64,000 bases of DNA from positions 2,251,501 to 2,315,500 of the forward strand of contig NZ_CP071501.1 in assembly GCF_017354985.1 (NCBI RefSeq). Reading direction: 5' to 3'. Positions 1 through 7,019 of this stretch are shown here, piece after piece. The translations under genes were made by a program, and so were the position numbers. This DNA comes from Shewanella cyperi (lineage in GTDB: Bacteria; Pseudomonadota; Gammaproteobacteria; Enterobacterales; Shewanellaceae). The notes beneath the pieces were generated by a model. That model did not search any database. It worked only from the letters and a program-made list of their open reading frames with translations, and was not told the DNA's origin. How positions within the stretch are numbered: position 1 is the first letter of the stretch; the number at the start of each line of letters is the position of its first letter.

Positions 1-94
1 GGGGGATAAGTAATGCGAGTGTCCCTGCATTCATTGGATGAACTCCTTTATTTTGGTATTTCCCATTATGTAAAGATCCAAGGCTTTTCTCCAG

Positions 95-218
95 TGACAA
101 ATGTCAGCGGAAATGTTCGCCCAGGTGACTGTCACACGCTGCATTAGAGTTTTAACCCAAACGACGCCGAACTGTCATTTTCTTACCCTAGACTCGGCTG
201 CACCTGACGGGTGTCAGG
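95..218. promoter_or_regulatory. Three TGAC/GTCA inverted repeats upstream of the phospholipase-like operon
   Basis: Three separate palindromes built from TGAC/GTCA half sites lie within 124 bp: TGACA-AA-TGTCA at 95-106, GTGAC-T-GTCAC at 125-135, and CCTGAC-N4-GTCAGG at 203-218. The last is 44 bp upstream of the first start codon. They could be operators for a dimeric regulator, but the differing spacers (2, 1 and 4 bp) argue against one strict site. I do not recognise the regulator. The rest of 1-261 holds no gene that I can support. Confidence 0.35.
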
Positions 219-261
219 GGTTTTACCCTATATCATTCAATAATATAAAAAAGGTTTTACC

Positions 262-1287
262 ATGATGAACAAACTCCTTATTGCTGCTGCAGCCGGCGCA
301 GTGCTGCTGTCCGGCCAGGCCAATGCCTTCAGTCAAATCACCCATAAACGCATAGTGATAGACGCGGTCAACTATATGAAAAACCATCCGGACAGCACCA
401 ACTACAGCAAGCTGCAGGCCATGGCCGCAGCGGCGGGGATCAGCATTGATGAGTTGGCCGAACGCTTGGGCCAGGCTGCCTATGATGTGGACGATTTTGA
501 AGACACCTTTATCTGCGGTGCTGTCACCGGCGACTGTGTGCAGGCCCCCGTATGGGGCTCGGCGGAAAGCATAGTCAAGTACACCTCCTACTGGCATTTC
601 CAGAACCATACCCAGGGCAGCGATGCCCACGGCAATGACTTTGGCGGCTACAACTACGCCAAGCTGACGGTGTGGGGCACGGTAGATACCATGGCCGCCA
701 CCTGGCTCAAGGGCGATCACCTGGACGATGGTGCCGGCGGACAGACCGGCTGGTTCGGTGCCGAGGACAGTGAATACAACAGCTACGGCGTAACCGAAGC
801 CCACTACCGCCAGGGCAGCAGCTCCAGTTACAGCATGTATAAGGACTTTGAGACCATACCGTTCCAGCCGATAGATAACCTGGGACAATATTGGTACCAG
901 CAGTTCTGGGTCCAACCCACTGTGCAGTCGCTGGGTTTTGTCTTTCACACCACGGATCTGCTGCAGCCACACCATGTCTGGACCACTTCGGATCTGAATC
1001 ACTCCAGTTGGGAGTCCTGGGTGCGTGACTATTACGATGCCGAGCAGCTTAACGACGCCAATCTGGTGACCGCTGCGCTGGCGGACTTCAGCCCGCTGGA
1101 TCCGGCCAGCTCCGAGATCCGTGGCCTGCTTACCCAGGGCGGAAACCTGGCTTATGCCGCTGGCGGTCAGGTGCTTTACAGTGAAGATCACGCCATGCGC
1201 CGTGATGTGGGCCGTCAGGTGATCCCCCACGCCATCGCCATGGTGGTTCGGCTGCTGAACCATGCCGGCAACAGGGTTGCACCATGA
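262..1287 (+). CDS. Secreted phospholipase C / P1-nuclease-like protein
   Basis: A 341-residue exported protein with a clear signal peptide (about residues 1-22, ending ANA). The mature part carries the spaced His/Asp/Glu pattern of the Zn-dependent phospholipase C/S1-P1 nuclease fold: H28 and D34 near the N terminus, the WHF region at 111-113, H229, D232, the QPHH stretch at 235-238, and H247 with E251. In that family such residues bind a trinuclear zinc site that cleaves phosphodiester bonds, so a secreted phospholipase or nuclease role is inferred; substrate cannot be told from sequence. A second ATG at 265 would shorten it by one residue. The stop overlaps the next gene by 4 bp, indicating translational coupling to a foldase-like protein. 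Confidence 0.6.
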   Translation: MMNKLLIAAAAGAVLLSGQANAFSQITHKRIVIDAVNYMKNHPDSTNYSKLQAMAAAAGISIDELAERLGQAAYDVDDFEDTFICGAVTGDCVQAPVWGSAESIVKYTSYWHFQNHTQGSDAHGNDFGGYNYAKLTVWGTVDTMAATWLKGDHLDDGAGGQTGWFGAEDSEYNSYGVTEAHYRQGSSSSYSMYKDFETIPFQPIDNLGQYWYQQFWVQPTVQSLGFVFHTTDLLQPHHVWTTSDLNHSSWESWVRDYYDAEQLNDANLVTAALADFSPLDPASSEIRGLLTQGGNLAYAAGGQVLYSEDHAMRRDVGRQVIPHAIAMVVRLLNHAGNRVAP

Positions 1288-2669
1288 ACCCTGGCCGGTA
1301 CGCTATAGCCCTGCTGTCGTTGCTGCCCCTGTGGGCAACGATGGCCGCAGGGCCTGACATGAACGCCGACACGACGGCTTTAACCGCGCAAGCAGATACC
1401 CCGGGACTGAGCCAGGGTCTTGCCGATAGCTTGTTCCGCCTGGGTGATGGCAGCATCAGCCGCGAGGCATTCGATGCCATGCTGCTTGAGCAGTGGCGTC
1501 TGGCCCGTTACCACGACCGGGACATGCCCGAGAGCCTGTGGCAACAGGGACGCGCCGGCTATGACATGGATTACCTGCTGCGGGCCAATCTGTCGCACAC
1601 CCTGGAGCAATTGTTTCCCCAATTGCGGCAACTGCCGGTAAAGGAGGCAGCCAGTCGGGTCCAGGCCTCCCGCGATAGTCCCTGGGTCGCTATGCCGGAT
1701 ATGGCAGAGCTGCAGGCGCTGCTAAAAGCTCCTAATCCCCTGGGTTATGAGCTTTCCGGCGTCCAGCAGCAAGCCCTCGGCGAACGGATAGCCATAGAAT
1801 TGGGTGAGAGTGAGCAGATATCCCTGGCGAAGATCTTCACCGAGCAATCTGTGCAGGGCAGGCAAAAACTGTTGCAAGCGGATACGGACTATTGGCAGCA
1901 ATTGATAGCCCGCCGCGCTATGCAGGAGCGACAGACGCAGTGGCTGCTTGCCAATGGCATGCTGAGCGGTGCAGAACTCGACATTCTGCGCTACCTTACC
2001 CGCGCCAGACTGCTCTACCCCAAATTGCTGGCGCATTTTGGCGTCGGTGCCGAGCAGCATGGCGACAACCCGGCGTTGCAAGCATTGGCGGCTGAGGTAA
2101 CTGGGGACGAAATTCGTGCCTTCTATCGCCAATACCCACAAAGGTTTCAGCGGTTAAAGCAGGCCGAAGCCGAGGTCTGGTGCTACGGGGCTCAGTCAGA
2201 AGCCGAGCAGGCAAGACGCAAAAACGCGGCTGAACGCAATCGTGATCAGGACCCCACCAGGGTCAGGCTTGCAGATGACGCAACAAGGTTGGTGGAATTG
2301 CCCTGCCGGAAAGGCAATGACATCAAAGCTGGTGTTGATGGCACCTGGCTCAGAAGTCTCGCGGCGGCCTTACCGGCGCGAAGCTTGAGCCAGCCGGTGC
2401 GCAGTCCCGAGGGACTGTGGCTGCTGCTGCAAACCGGGGACAAGACCTATGATTTGTACCCGGAAGACAGCGAAACCACGGCCTTCATTGCCCGCAACGC
2501 GCTGGCAGCAGACAAGGCCTGGCAAAAGTGGCAAGCATTGCGAAAGCAGCTGGGCCTGCCTCCTGCCCAACGCGCGGCTGATGTCCATGATGCTCAAGCC
2601 CAAGCCAATGCCAATGCCAATGCCAATGCCAATGCCAATGCCAATGCTAAAGCGAAAGCCAAGGGATAA
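1284..2669 (+). CDS. Exported parvulin-like foldase (SurA/PpiC-type) with Ala-Asn repeat tail
   Basis: A 461-residue protein with a signal peptide (about 1-22) and a long helical middle. From about residue 270 an EIRAFYRQYP segment, typical of the entry to PpiC/SurA-type peptidyl-prolyl isomerase domains, is followed by a weakly conserved domain to about residue 420. The isomerase core looks degenerate, so it may act as a chaperone without isomerase activity. The C terminus is a low-complexity tail of seven Ala-Asn dipeptides ending in Lys-Ala repeats. The start overlaps the stop of the phospholipase-like gene (ATGA), and the most economical reading is a dedicated periplasmic folding factor for that neighbour; this is inference. 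Confidence 0.5.
   Translation: MNPGRYAIALLSLLPLWATMAAGPDMNADTTALTAQADTPGLSQGLADSLFRLGDGSISREAFDAMLLEQWRLARYHDRDMPESLWQQGRAGYDMDYLLRANLSHTLEQLFPQLRQLPVKEAASRVQASRDSPWVAMPDMAELQALLKAPNPLGYELSGVQQQALGERIAIELGESEQISLAKIFTEQSVQGRQKLLQADTDYWQQLIARRAMQERQTQWLLANGMLSGAELDILRYLTRARLLYPKLLAHFGVGAEQHGDNPALQALAAEVTGDEIRAFYRQYPQRFQRLKQAEAEVWCYGAQSEAEQARRKNAAERNRDQDPTRVRLADDATRLVELPCRKGNDIKAGVDGTWLRSLAAALPARSLSQPVRSPEGLWLLLQTGDKTYDLYPEDSETTAFIARNALAADKAWQKWQALRKQLGLPPAQRAADVHDAQAQANANANANANANANAKAKAKG
2605..2646 (+). repeat. Seven perfect tandem copies of CCAATG inside the foldase gene
   Basis: The hexanucleotide CCAATG is repeated seven times without error and codes for the Ala-Asn tail of the foldase. 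Because the unit is 6 bp, slippage would lengthen or shorten the tail without shifting the frame. Diverged flanking copies (caagcc before; gctaaa, gcgaaa and gccaag after) suggest an older, longer Ala-X array. Confidence 0.9.
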
Positions 2670-2681
2670 GGAGAAACGCAC

Positions 2682-3371
2682 ATGAAAGCCAGATCCGCTT
2701 TTGCCCTGATGCCCCATACGTCCTTGGTGTTGGTCTCCCTGGTGTTGACCTCGCTGGTATTGGCCACGGCCTGGCTGCTGGCAAGCGACCATGCCCCACC
2801 GCAGGCCGCCGGGCACAGCCCGGCCAAGGACGCGGCGGTCGAGAAAGTGGCGGTCGAGAACGTGGCAGTCGAGGAAGTCGCGGTCAAGGATGTGCCGCTA
2901 ACAACCGGCGCTGCGTATCCTCCAGCACCTGCCATAACGGCAGTCACGGGCGAGGAGCCCGCTGCCACCGACGACACAGGCCCGCAACAGCTGCTTGACC
3001 AAGAGGCACTGCCCCGGGTCAGCGAGCAGGATGCCATTAGTCTGCGCGGTGCCCTGATTGGTGGCGATCCCCGAGCTCCCAAGATAGGCAAGAGTGCTGA
3101 GCCGCAATTGCCGACACAGGAAGATCTGGCCAGCCCCGCTGCCTATCAGGCCTATAGCGGGCGGAGCCGGACCGAACTCCTGCAAAGCTTTGCCGCCGCT
3201 GTGCCCGCCAAGGTGAGCATGCTAGAGGCCGCCATAGCCAAAGCCGAGGCCGAAGGTCTGCCGCCGGCCGAGATTGCCTTTGCCCGCGCCAAAATCGCAG
3301 CCCTGCTGGCCATGCAGCAGCAGACCCAGGCAGAAGCCGAACTCCTGCAACAACAAAGCGCCGGCCAATAA
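2682..3371 (+). CDS. Membrane-anchored periplasmic protein of unknown function
   Basis: A 229-residue protein with one hydrophobic segment (about residues 9-34) that should act as an uncleaved N-terminal anchor, leaving the rest in the periplasm. Four near-identical five-residue units of the form AVExV follow at about 52-71, then a Pro/Ala-rich region and a helical, Ala/Glu/Gln-rich C terminus. The overall plan (N-terminal anchor, variable Pro/Ala linker, helical domain) resembles steric lipase chaperones, but I see no diagnostic motif and do not assign that family. A ribosome-binding site (AAGGAGAAA) precedes the ATG and the gap to the foldase gene is only 12 bp, so it is the third gene of the same operon. 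Confidence 0.55.
   Translation: MKARSAFALMPHTSLVLVSLVLTSLVLATAWLLASDHAPPQAAGHSPAKDAAVEKVAVENVAVEEVAVKDVPLTTGAAYPPAPAITAVTGEEPAATDDTGPQQLLDQEALPRVSEQDAISLRGALIGGDPRAPKIGKSAEPQLPTQEDLASPAAYQAYSGRSRTELLQSFAAAVPAKVSMLEAAIAKAEAEGLPPAEIAFARAKIAALLAMQQQTQAEAELLQQQSAGQ
2835..2894 (+). repeat. Four 15-bp tandem repeats coding AVExV units
   Basis: Four imperfect copies of a 15-bp unit (GCGGTCGAGAAAGTG and variants) occupy 2835-2849, 2850-2864, 2865-2879 and 2880-2894. They code for the AVE(K/N/E)V and AVKDV units in the periplasmic protein. The unit is a multiple of three, so copy-number change preserves the frame. Confidence 0.85.
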
Positions 3372-3386
3372 TGGCCGGCGCGGTTT
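3358..3386. terminator. Hairpin between convergent genes
   Basis: A ten-base-pair stem, GCGCCGGCCA at 3358-3367 with its complement at 3372-3381, encloses a 4-nt loop and overlaps the stop codon of the plus-strand gene. A short T run follows on the plus strand and a T-rich TTTGTTGTTG on the minus strand, so it may serve both converging operons. The weak T tract on the plus side lowers confidence. Confidence 0.55.
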
Positions 3387-3407
3387 AATCTTCCACTCTG
3401 CCCTGAA

Positions 3408-4913
3408 TCACATATAGGCCTTCTGGAACGCATCCCTGGAATCCTTGATATAGGCCCGGGCGCGCACGGCGTGTTGTTCCCACAATTTGCGATCTTCCCC
3501 CTCGCTGAAGGGGTTGGCCTCCGGCGCCACCGAGCGTTCAAAGCGATCGTAAAATGACAGCACCTGAGCGGTGATCTGGTTGAAACGTTCTTTATAACCC
3601 TGGGTCGTTTCTATGTATCCCGAGGTTCGCAGCAGGTATTGCACCAGATCCGTCTGGCGCCTGGCATCGGCCAGGGCGTTGGCCCGCCTGGCAATATTAT
3701 CCTGGGCTTTTTGCTGAATGGCGGCACGGCTGGCTTCATCCTTGCTCATCAGGGCACTGCGGTTTTCCTGATTACGCCCCAGATCGGCATATTGCATGGT
3801 GTCGCCCATAAAGCGTTCCAGATCCTTGCGGAAGCTGTCGATGTTTTTCAGGATCTGGCTCAAATCGTTATCCAACGCCGTGGTCTGTCCCAGCTCCCGC
3901 TCCAGCTCGGTCATGAATTTCTCGGCCCGTTCATAGATGGCCAGACCGTTCTCTCGGGCAAATTTCTTGTCGCTGCGACTGAGATCCGAATTATCTATAT
4001 TGGACTTGTCAAAGGTCGCCGCCAGGAAGGATTTGAACGGCTCGGCAAACACCGCATAGGTGCCGGCACTGACCAGCTTGAGCGTGGCGCCAACCAGATC
4101 GCCGAAGGGCTTTATCATGGAATTGAGCCTGGCTTCCTGCAGCGGTGTGGCCACCCGCTTGGTGTCGTTCAAAATGCCCTTAAAGGTTTTGTACACCAGG
4201 GGGTTGGCCATCTTGTTACGCTCGGAGGTGGCCAGCACAAAGGTGATGGAGGAATAGATACCGTTGGCATATTCCAAATACTGGCGCTGGCTCTCGAGCT
4301 GGCCGGCAAAACTGCGGGCCATGGTGGCAATGGAATCCGACTGCAGCTTGTAATCCTGATCTTCCTTGATTTTCTCCAGCAGACCACCAATGATGCGGCG
4401 CTCGTTTTTGGCCAGCGCCGCATTGAGCTGAATTTTATCTATGCGGATATCGTCGAGGCTGACGCCGCCATTCTGGGTTTCAATATCCAGGCGCAAAAAG
4501 CGCTGACCGGCTTCGTCTATAGCGATACGCTGGGCTTGATAGCTGTCATCCCCCTCGCCTTCAAGCACGGCCACCGGAGTCCAGATGCTGTTGAGTCCAC
4601 CGGACTCGGAACTGTACAGACTGAGTTTAAAGCGGCTGTGGACACTGTCGGGCTTAAGCCACAGTTCCAACATACCCAGCTCCGCCAATCCCTGACTGCT
4701 GATAAGCACGGCAGTGCCTGGACCACAATGCAGCGCGCCTTCACCGGAGCGAGGCACGGCGTTTTGACGCTCACAGCCATAGACAAAGGACCACTCACTG
4801 CCGGTGCCCAGCTCAAAGTCACTGCTGAATTGGATATCATTGCCGGCGACGGCCATGGCCGACTGGCATAGGGTGATGGCGGGCAGCATCAAGGCTGCGA
4901 CTTTGGCAAACAT
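3408..4913 (-). CDS. Secreted protein, beta-sandwich plus long helical region, unknown function
   Basis: A 501-residue exported protein. I start it at the ATG at 4913 because GGAGG lies about 9 nt upstream and a signal peptide (MFAKVAALMLPAITL..., cleaved near residue 22) begins there; the open frame extends 49 codons further upstream without a plausible signal. Residues about 25-160 are rich in beta strands and read like a jelly-roll or carbohydrate-binding sandwich (ending ...SLDDIRID). From about 165 to the end the protein is highly charged and helical. A hydrophobic stretch near residues 270-300 interrupts the helices. I recognise no family. It converges on the phospholipase-like operon and stands alone. 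Confidence 0.6.
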   Translation of the reverse strand: MFAKVAALMLPAITLCQSAMAVAGNDIQFSSDFELGTGSEWSFVYGCERQNAVPRSGEGALHCGPGTAVLISSQGLAELGMLELWLKPDSVHSRFKLSLYSSESGGLNSIWTPVAVLEGEGDDSYQAQRIAIDEAGQRFLRLDIETQNGGVSLDDIRIDKIQLNAALAKNERRIIGGLLEKIKEDQDYKLQSDSIATMARSFAGQLESQRQYLEYANGIYSSITFVLATSERNKMANPLVYKTFKGILNDTKRVATPLQEARLNSMIKPFGDLVGATLKLVSAGTYAVFAEPFKSFLAATFDKSNIDNSDLSRSDKKFARENGLAIYERAEKFMTELERELGQTTALDNDLSQILKNIDSFRKDLERFMGDTMQYADLGRNQENRSALMSKDEASRAAIQQKAQDNIARRANALADARRQTDLVQYLLRTSGYIETTQGYKERFNQITAQVLSFYDRFERSVAPEANPFSEGEDRKLWEQHAVRARAYIKDSRDAFQKAYM

Positions 4914-5061
4914 GGCAGAACGCCTCCGGACGGCTTTGGGGCAGCGAACGGCCGCTACCCGCGGTGGCGCAAATCTAGCAAATTCCAGTTGAAAACAAAA
5001 TGGGCCGTCGGCGTTGCCAGAACTTATTTTTGCCTTGCCTATTGGGCTGAAAATAACCATG

Positions 5062-5086
5062 AAAAAAGGCGCTGAAGCGCCTTTTA
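5062..5086 (-). terminator. Terminator of zapC
   Basis: The stem AAAAGGCGC/GCGCCTTTT (about 5064-5085) with a 4-nt loop is followed on the minus strand by six T residues. It lies about 20 bp past the zapC stop codon. Confidence 0.8.
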
Positions 5087-5105
5087 TTAATAGAGTGCCC
5101 GCAGT

Positions 5106-5639
5106 TCAAGCGGCAACAGTGTGACGTTTTACTCTGATTTCGTGCAGGCGATTGTGCATGACTTTGATGGTATCAAACTGCTGCAAACTCTTGGCATCAC
5201 TTAAGCAACATTCACTTGAAAGCATCATGACCAGAGCAGCTTGCAGGGTATTTTCCACCACCAGCACCAGATATTTTTCCCGGTTGCATTTAAGCTCAAA
5301 TACCTTGCCCACTTCCGCATAAACACAAACATCTGTGGTATCAAAAAACCAGGACTTGGGCATCTGGGGCTTGAGCATAAAATGCGCCGCTGTGGCATTG
5401 AGTGCTATTTGCACCAGGGCTGCATCGGTTAATTTCAAATTCTTTTGCAGACGATCGAGCAGCTCAATATAGAACCTGGCGTGCTCGACGCTAAATTCGT
5501 GCTCATGCAATGCATCCGGAATTAAGGATTTGGCTTTGTAAGGGGTCAGAAATTCCATTTCCGCGCCTAACGAAACGCTTAATACACCGTAAGCATCGTT
5601 ATATGTCCATTGCCAATCCCTGTTTGGCATTAATAACAT
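5106..5639 (-). CDS. zapC: Cell division protein ZapC
   Basis: A 177-residue cytosolic protein matching ZapC, which binds FtsZ and promotes bundling of protofilaments at the division ring. The N terminus (MLLMPNRDWQW) lines up residue for residue with E. coli ZapC (MRIKPDDNWRW), which fixes the start, and the LKPQMPKSWFFD segment near residues 92-103 and the IKVMHNRL segment near the C terminus are shared hallmarks (comparison from memory). zapC lies next to pyrD in E. coli too, which supports the call. Here it is downstream of pyrD on the same strand but has its own intergenic region and terminators on both sides. Confidence 0.85.
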   Translation of the reverse strand: MLLMPNRDWQWTYNDAYGVLSVSLGAEMEFLTPYKAKSLIPDALHEHEFSVEHARFYIELLDRLQKNLKLTDAALVQIALNATAAHFMLKPQMPKSWFFDTTDVCVYAEVGKVFELKCNREKYLVLVVENTLQAALVMMLSSECCLSDAKSLQQFDTIKVMHNRLHEIRVKRHTVAA

Positions 5640-5743
5640 AACGTCTACCCATAATTAGATTAACAGGCCGATAATAGTTGATATTTTACTCAATATCAAA
5701 ATCTTTTTAATAGAAATTAATCCAGTTAACAAGACGTTATGCA

Positions 5744-5838
5744 GATCTAAAAGATCATATTTCGATCTCAACCAGATCGTTTCAGATCTGGAAAATAAAA
5801 AGGATCACCTCAGCGATCCTTTTGTCTGTTTATTGATC
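5744..5838. other. Cluster of eight GATC sites between pyrD and zapC
   Basis: GATC occurs at 5744, 5753, 5764, 5775, 5785, 5803, 5815 and 5835: eight sites in 95 bp, four of them spaced 9-11 bp apart. Two of them form the arms of the pyrD terminator. A random 95-bp stretch would be expected to hold fewer than one. If Dam methylase is present, this would be a strong candidate for SeqA binding or methylation-sensitive expression of zapC. Confidence 0.7.
5797..5823 (-). terminator. Terminator of pyrD
   Basis: The arms AAAAGGATC (5797-5805) and GATCCTTTT (5815-5823) form a hairpin followed on the minus strand by TTTTTATTTT. It lies about 27 bp past the pyrD stop codon. Confidence 0.8.
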
Positions 5839-5849
5839 TGTTTTTATAT

Positions 5850-6869
5850 TTATTTGCCGGAATAAGCAGCAATAATATCTTTAATTAATTCCGGCCCCTG
5901 ATAAATAAAACCGGAATAGATCTGTACCAAGGTGGCACCCGCATCAAATTTGGCCAGTGCATCCGTGGCCGAGCAGATCCCGCCTACACCTATGATCGGA
6001 ATTTCGCCCTTGAGTTCAGCGGCAAGCTTGCGGATCACCTGGGTGGACAACTCGGTCAGCGGCTTACCGGACAGGCCACCGCTCTCATTGGCGTGTTCCA
6101 GGCCAGACACACCATCACGGCTCAGGGTGGTGTTGGTGGCGATGGCGGCATCAAAGCGGTTTTTAAGCAGCGAACGGCCGATGTCGGCTATCTCATCATC
6201 ACTTAAGTCCGGCGCTATCTTCAGTGCCAGCGGCACGTACTTACCATGTTTGTCGGCCAGCTCCTGCTGTTTTGCCTTGAGCGAGGCCAACAGATCGTCC
6301 AGCAGCTCACCGTACTGCAGGGCACGCAGGCCCGGGGTATTGGGGGAAGAGATATTGACCGTAATATAGGAGGCGTAGGGATAGACCTTGTCCATACAGA
6401 TCAAATAGTCATTCTTGCCCTCTTCCACCGGCGTATCTTTATTCTTGCCAATGTTCACCCCAACCAGAATATCGCTTTTTCTGGCCTTGAGATTGGCCAC
6501 CAGGTTATCGACACCCTTGTTGTTGAAACCCATGCGGTTGATGATGCCCTTGGCTGCCTTAAGGCGGAACAGGCGTGGCTTGTCATTGCCCGGCTGGGGT
6601 CTTGGGGTCACAGTGCCCACTTCCACATGACCAAAACCCATGGCATGAAACGCATCTATGGATTCTCCGTCCTTGTCCAGACCGGCGGCAAGGCCCACGG
6701 GATTGGGAAACGTCAGTCCCATGCAGGAGACGGGTTTGTTCGGCAATTGCTGGCTGTAGATACAGCTCAAGGGCGTATTGGCGCTGCGCTTGAGGCCGTC
6801 AATGGCCAGATGGTGGGCTCGCTCAGCGTCCATTTGGAACATGATCTTCTGTGCGATTTTATAAAACAT
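5850..6869 (-). CDS. pyrD: Dihydroorotate dehydrogenase (quinone), class 2
   Basis: A 339-residue FMN enzyme that oxidises dihydroorotate to orotate and passes electrons to membrane quinones (fourth step of pyrimidine synthesis). Visible features: an amphipathic N-terminal segment ([19 protein letters not shown]) for membrane association, the [14 protein letters not shown]-site segment near residues 60-70, [10 protein letters not shown] with the catalytic Ser near 175, and IGVGGI plus a C-terminal phosphate-binding loop. The open frame extends 40 codons upstream of the real start; I chose the ATG at 6869 because AGGAGACCC lies just upstream and the protein then has the normal family length. 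Confidence 0.96.
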   Translation of the reverse strand: MFYKIAQKIMFQMDAERAHHLAIDGLKRSANTPLSCIYSQQLPNKPVSCMGLTFPNPVGLAAGLDKDGESIDAFHAMGFGHVEVGTVTPRPQPGNDKPRLFRLKAAKGIINRMGFNNKGVDNLVANLKARKSDILVGVNIGKNKDTPVEEGKNDYLICMDKVYPYASYITVNISSPNTPGLRALQYGELLDDLLASLKAKQQELADKHGKYVPLALKIAPDLSDDEIADIGRSLLKNRFDAAIATNTTLSRDGVSGLEHANESGGLSGKPLTELSTQVIRKLAAELKGEIPIIGVGGICSATDALAKFDAGATLVQIYSGFIYQGPELIKDIIAAYSGK

Positions 6870-6971
6870 TGGGTCTCCTGGACTCTTTTCTGTTATGGGC
6901 TTTTCACAGTTCCTGGCGCACCAGGCGGGTACGGCGCCAAGTTTACACCAGGCTTGGGCCGACGTCTTGGT

Positions 6972-7000
6972 CAAAAAAAGCCCCGGCAATTGCCGGGGCT
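6972..7000 (-). terminator. Terminator of gdhB
   Basis: A perfect 11-bp palindrome (AGCCCCGGCAA and its complement, 6979-7000) is followed on the minus strand by seven T residues. It lies about 20 bp past the stop of the glutamate dehydrogenase gene and upstream of pyrD, so it separates the two transcripts. Confidence 0.9.
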
Positions 7001-7019
7001 GGTATTTTTGACCTGGATC

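Noticed and set aside
223-1263. Long open frame on the strand opposite the phospholipase-like gene
   Set aside because: It mirrors the real gene, has no signal peptide or family features, and lacks a ribosome-binding site; the sense gene has a clear signal peptide and metal-site pattern.
2605-2646. CRISPR-like array
   Set aside because: The repeats are 6 bp, directly adjacent and coding; there are no spacers.
3639-4871. 410-codon open frame antisense to the secreted 501-residue protein
   Set aside because: Codon-bias shadow; composition rich in His/Gly/Gln with no domain, and the sense frame has a good start and signal peptide.
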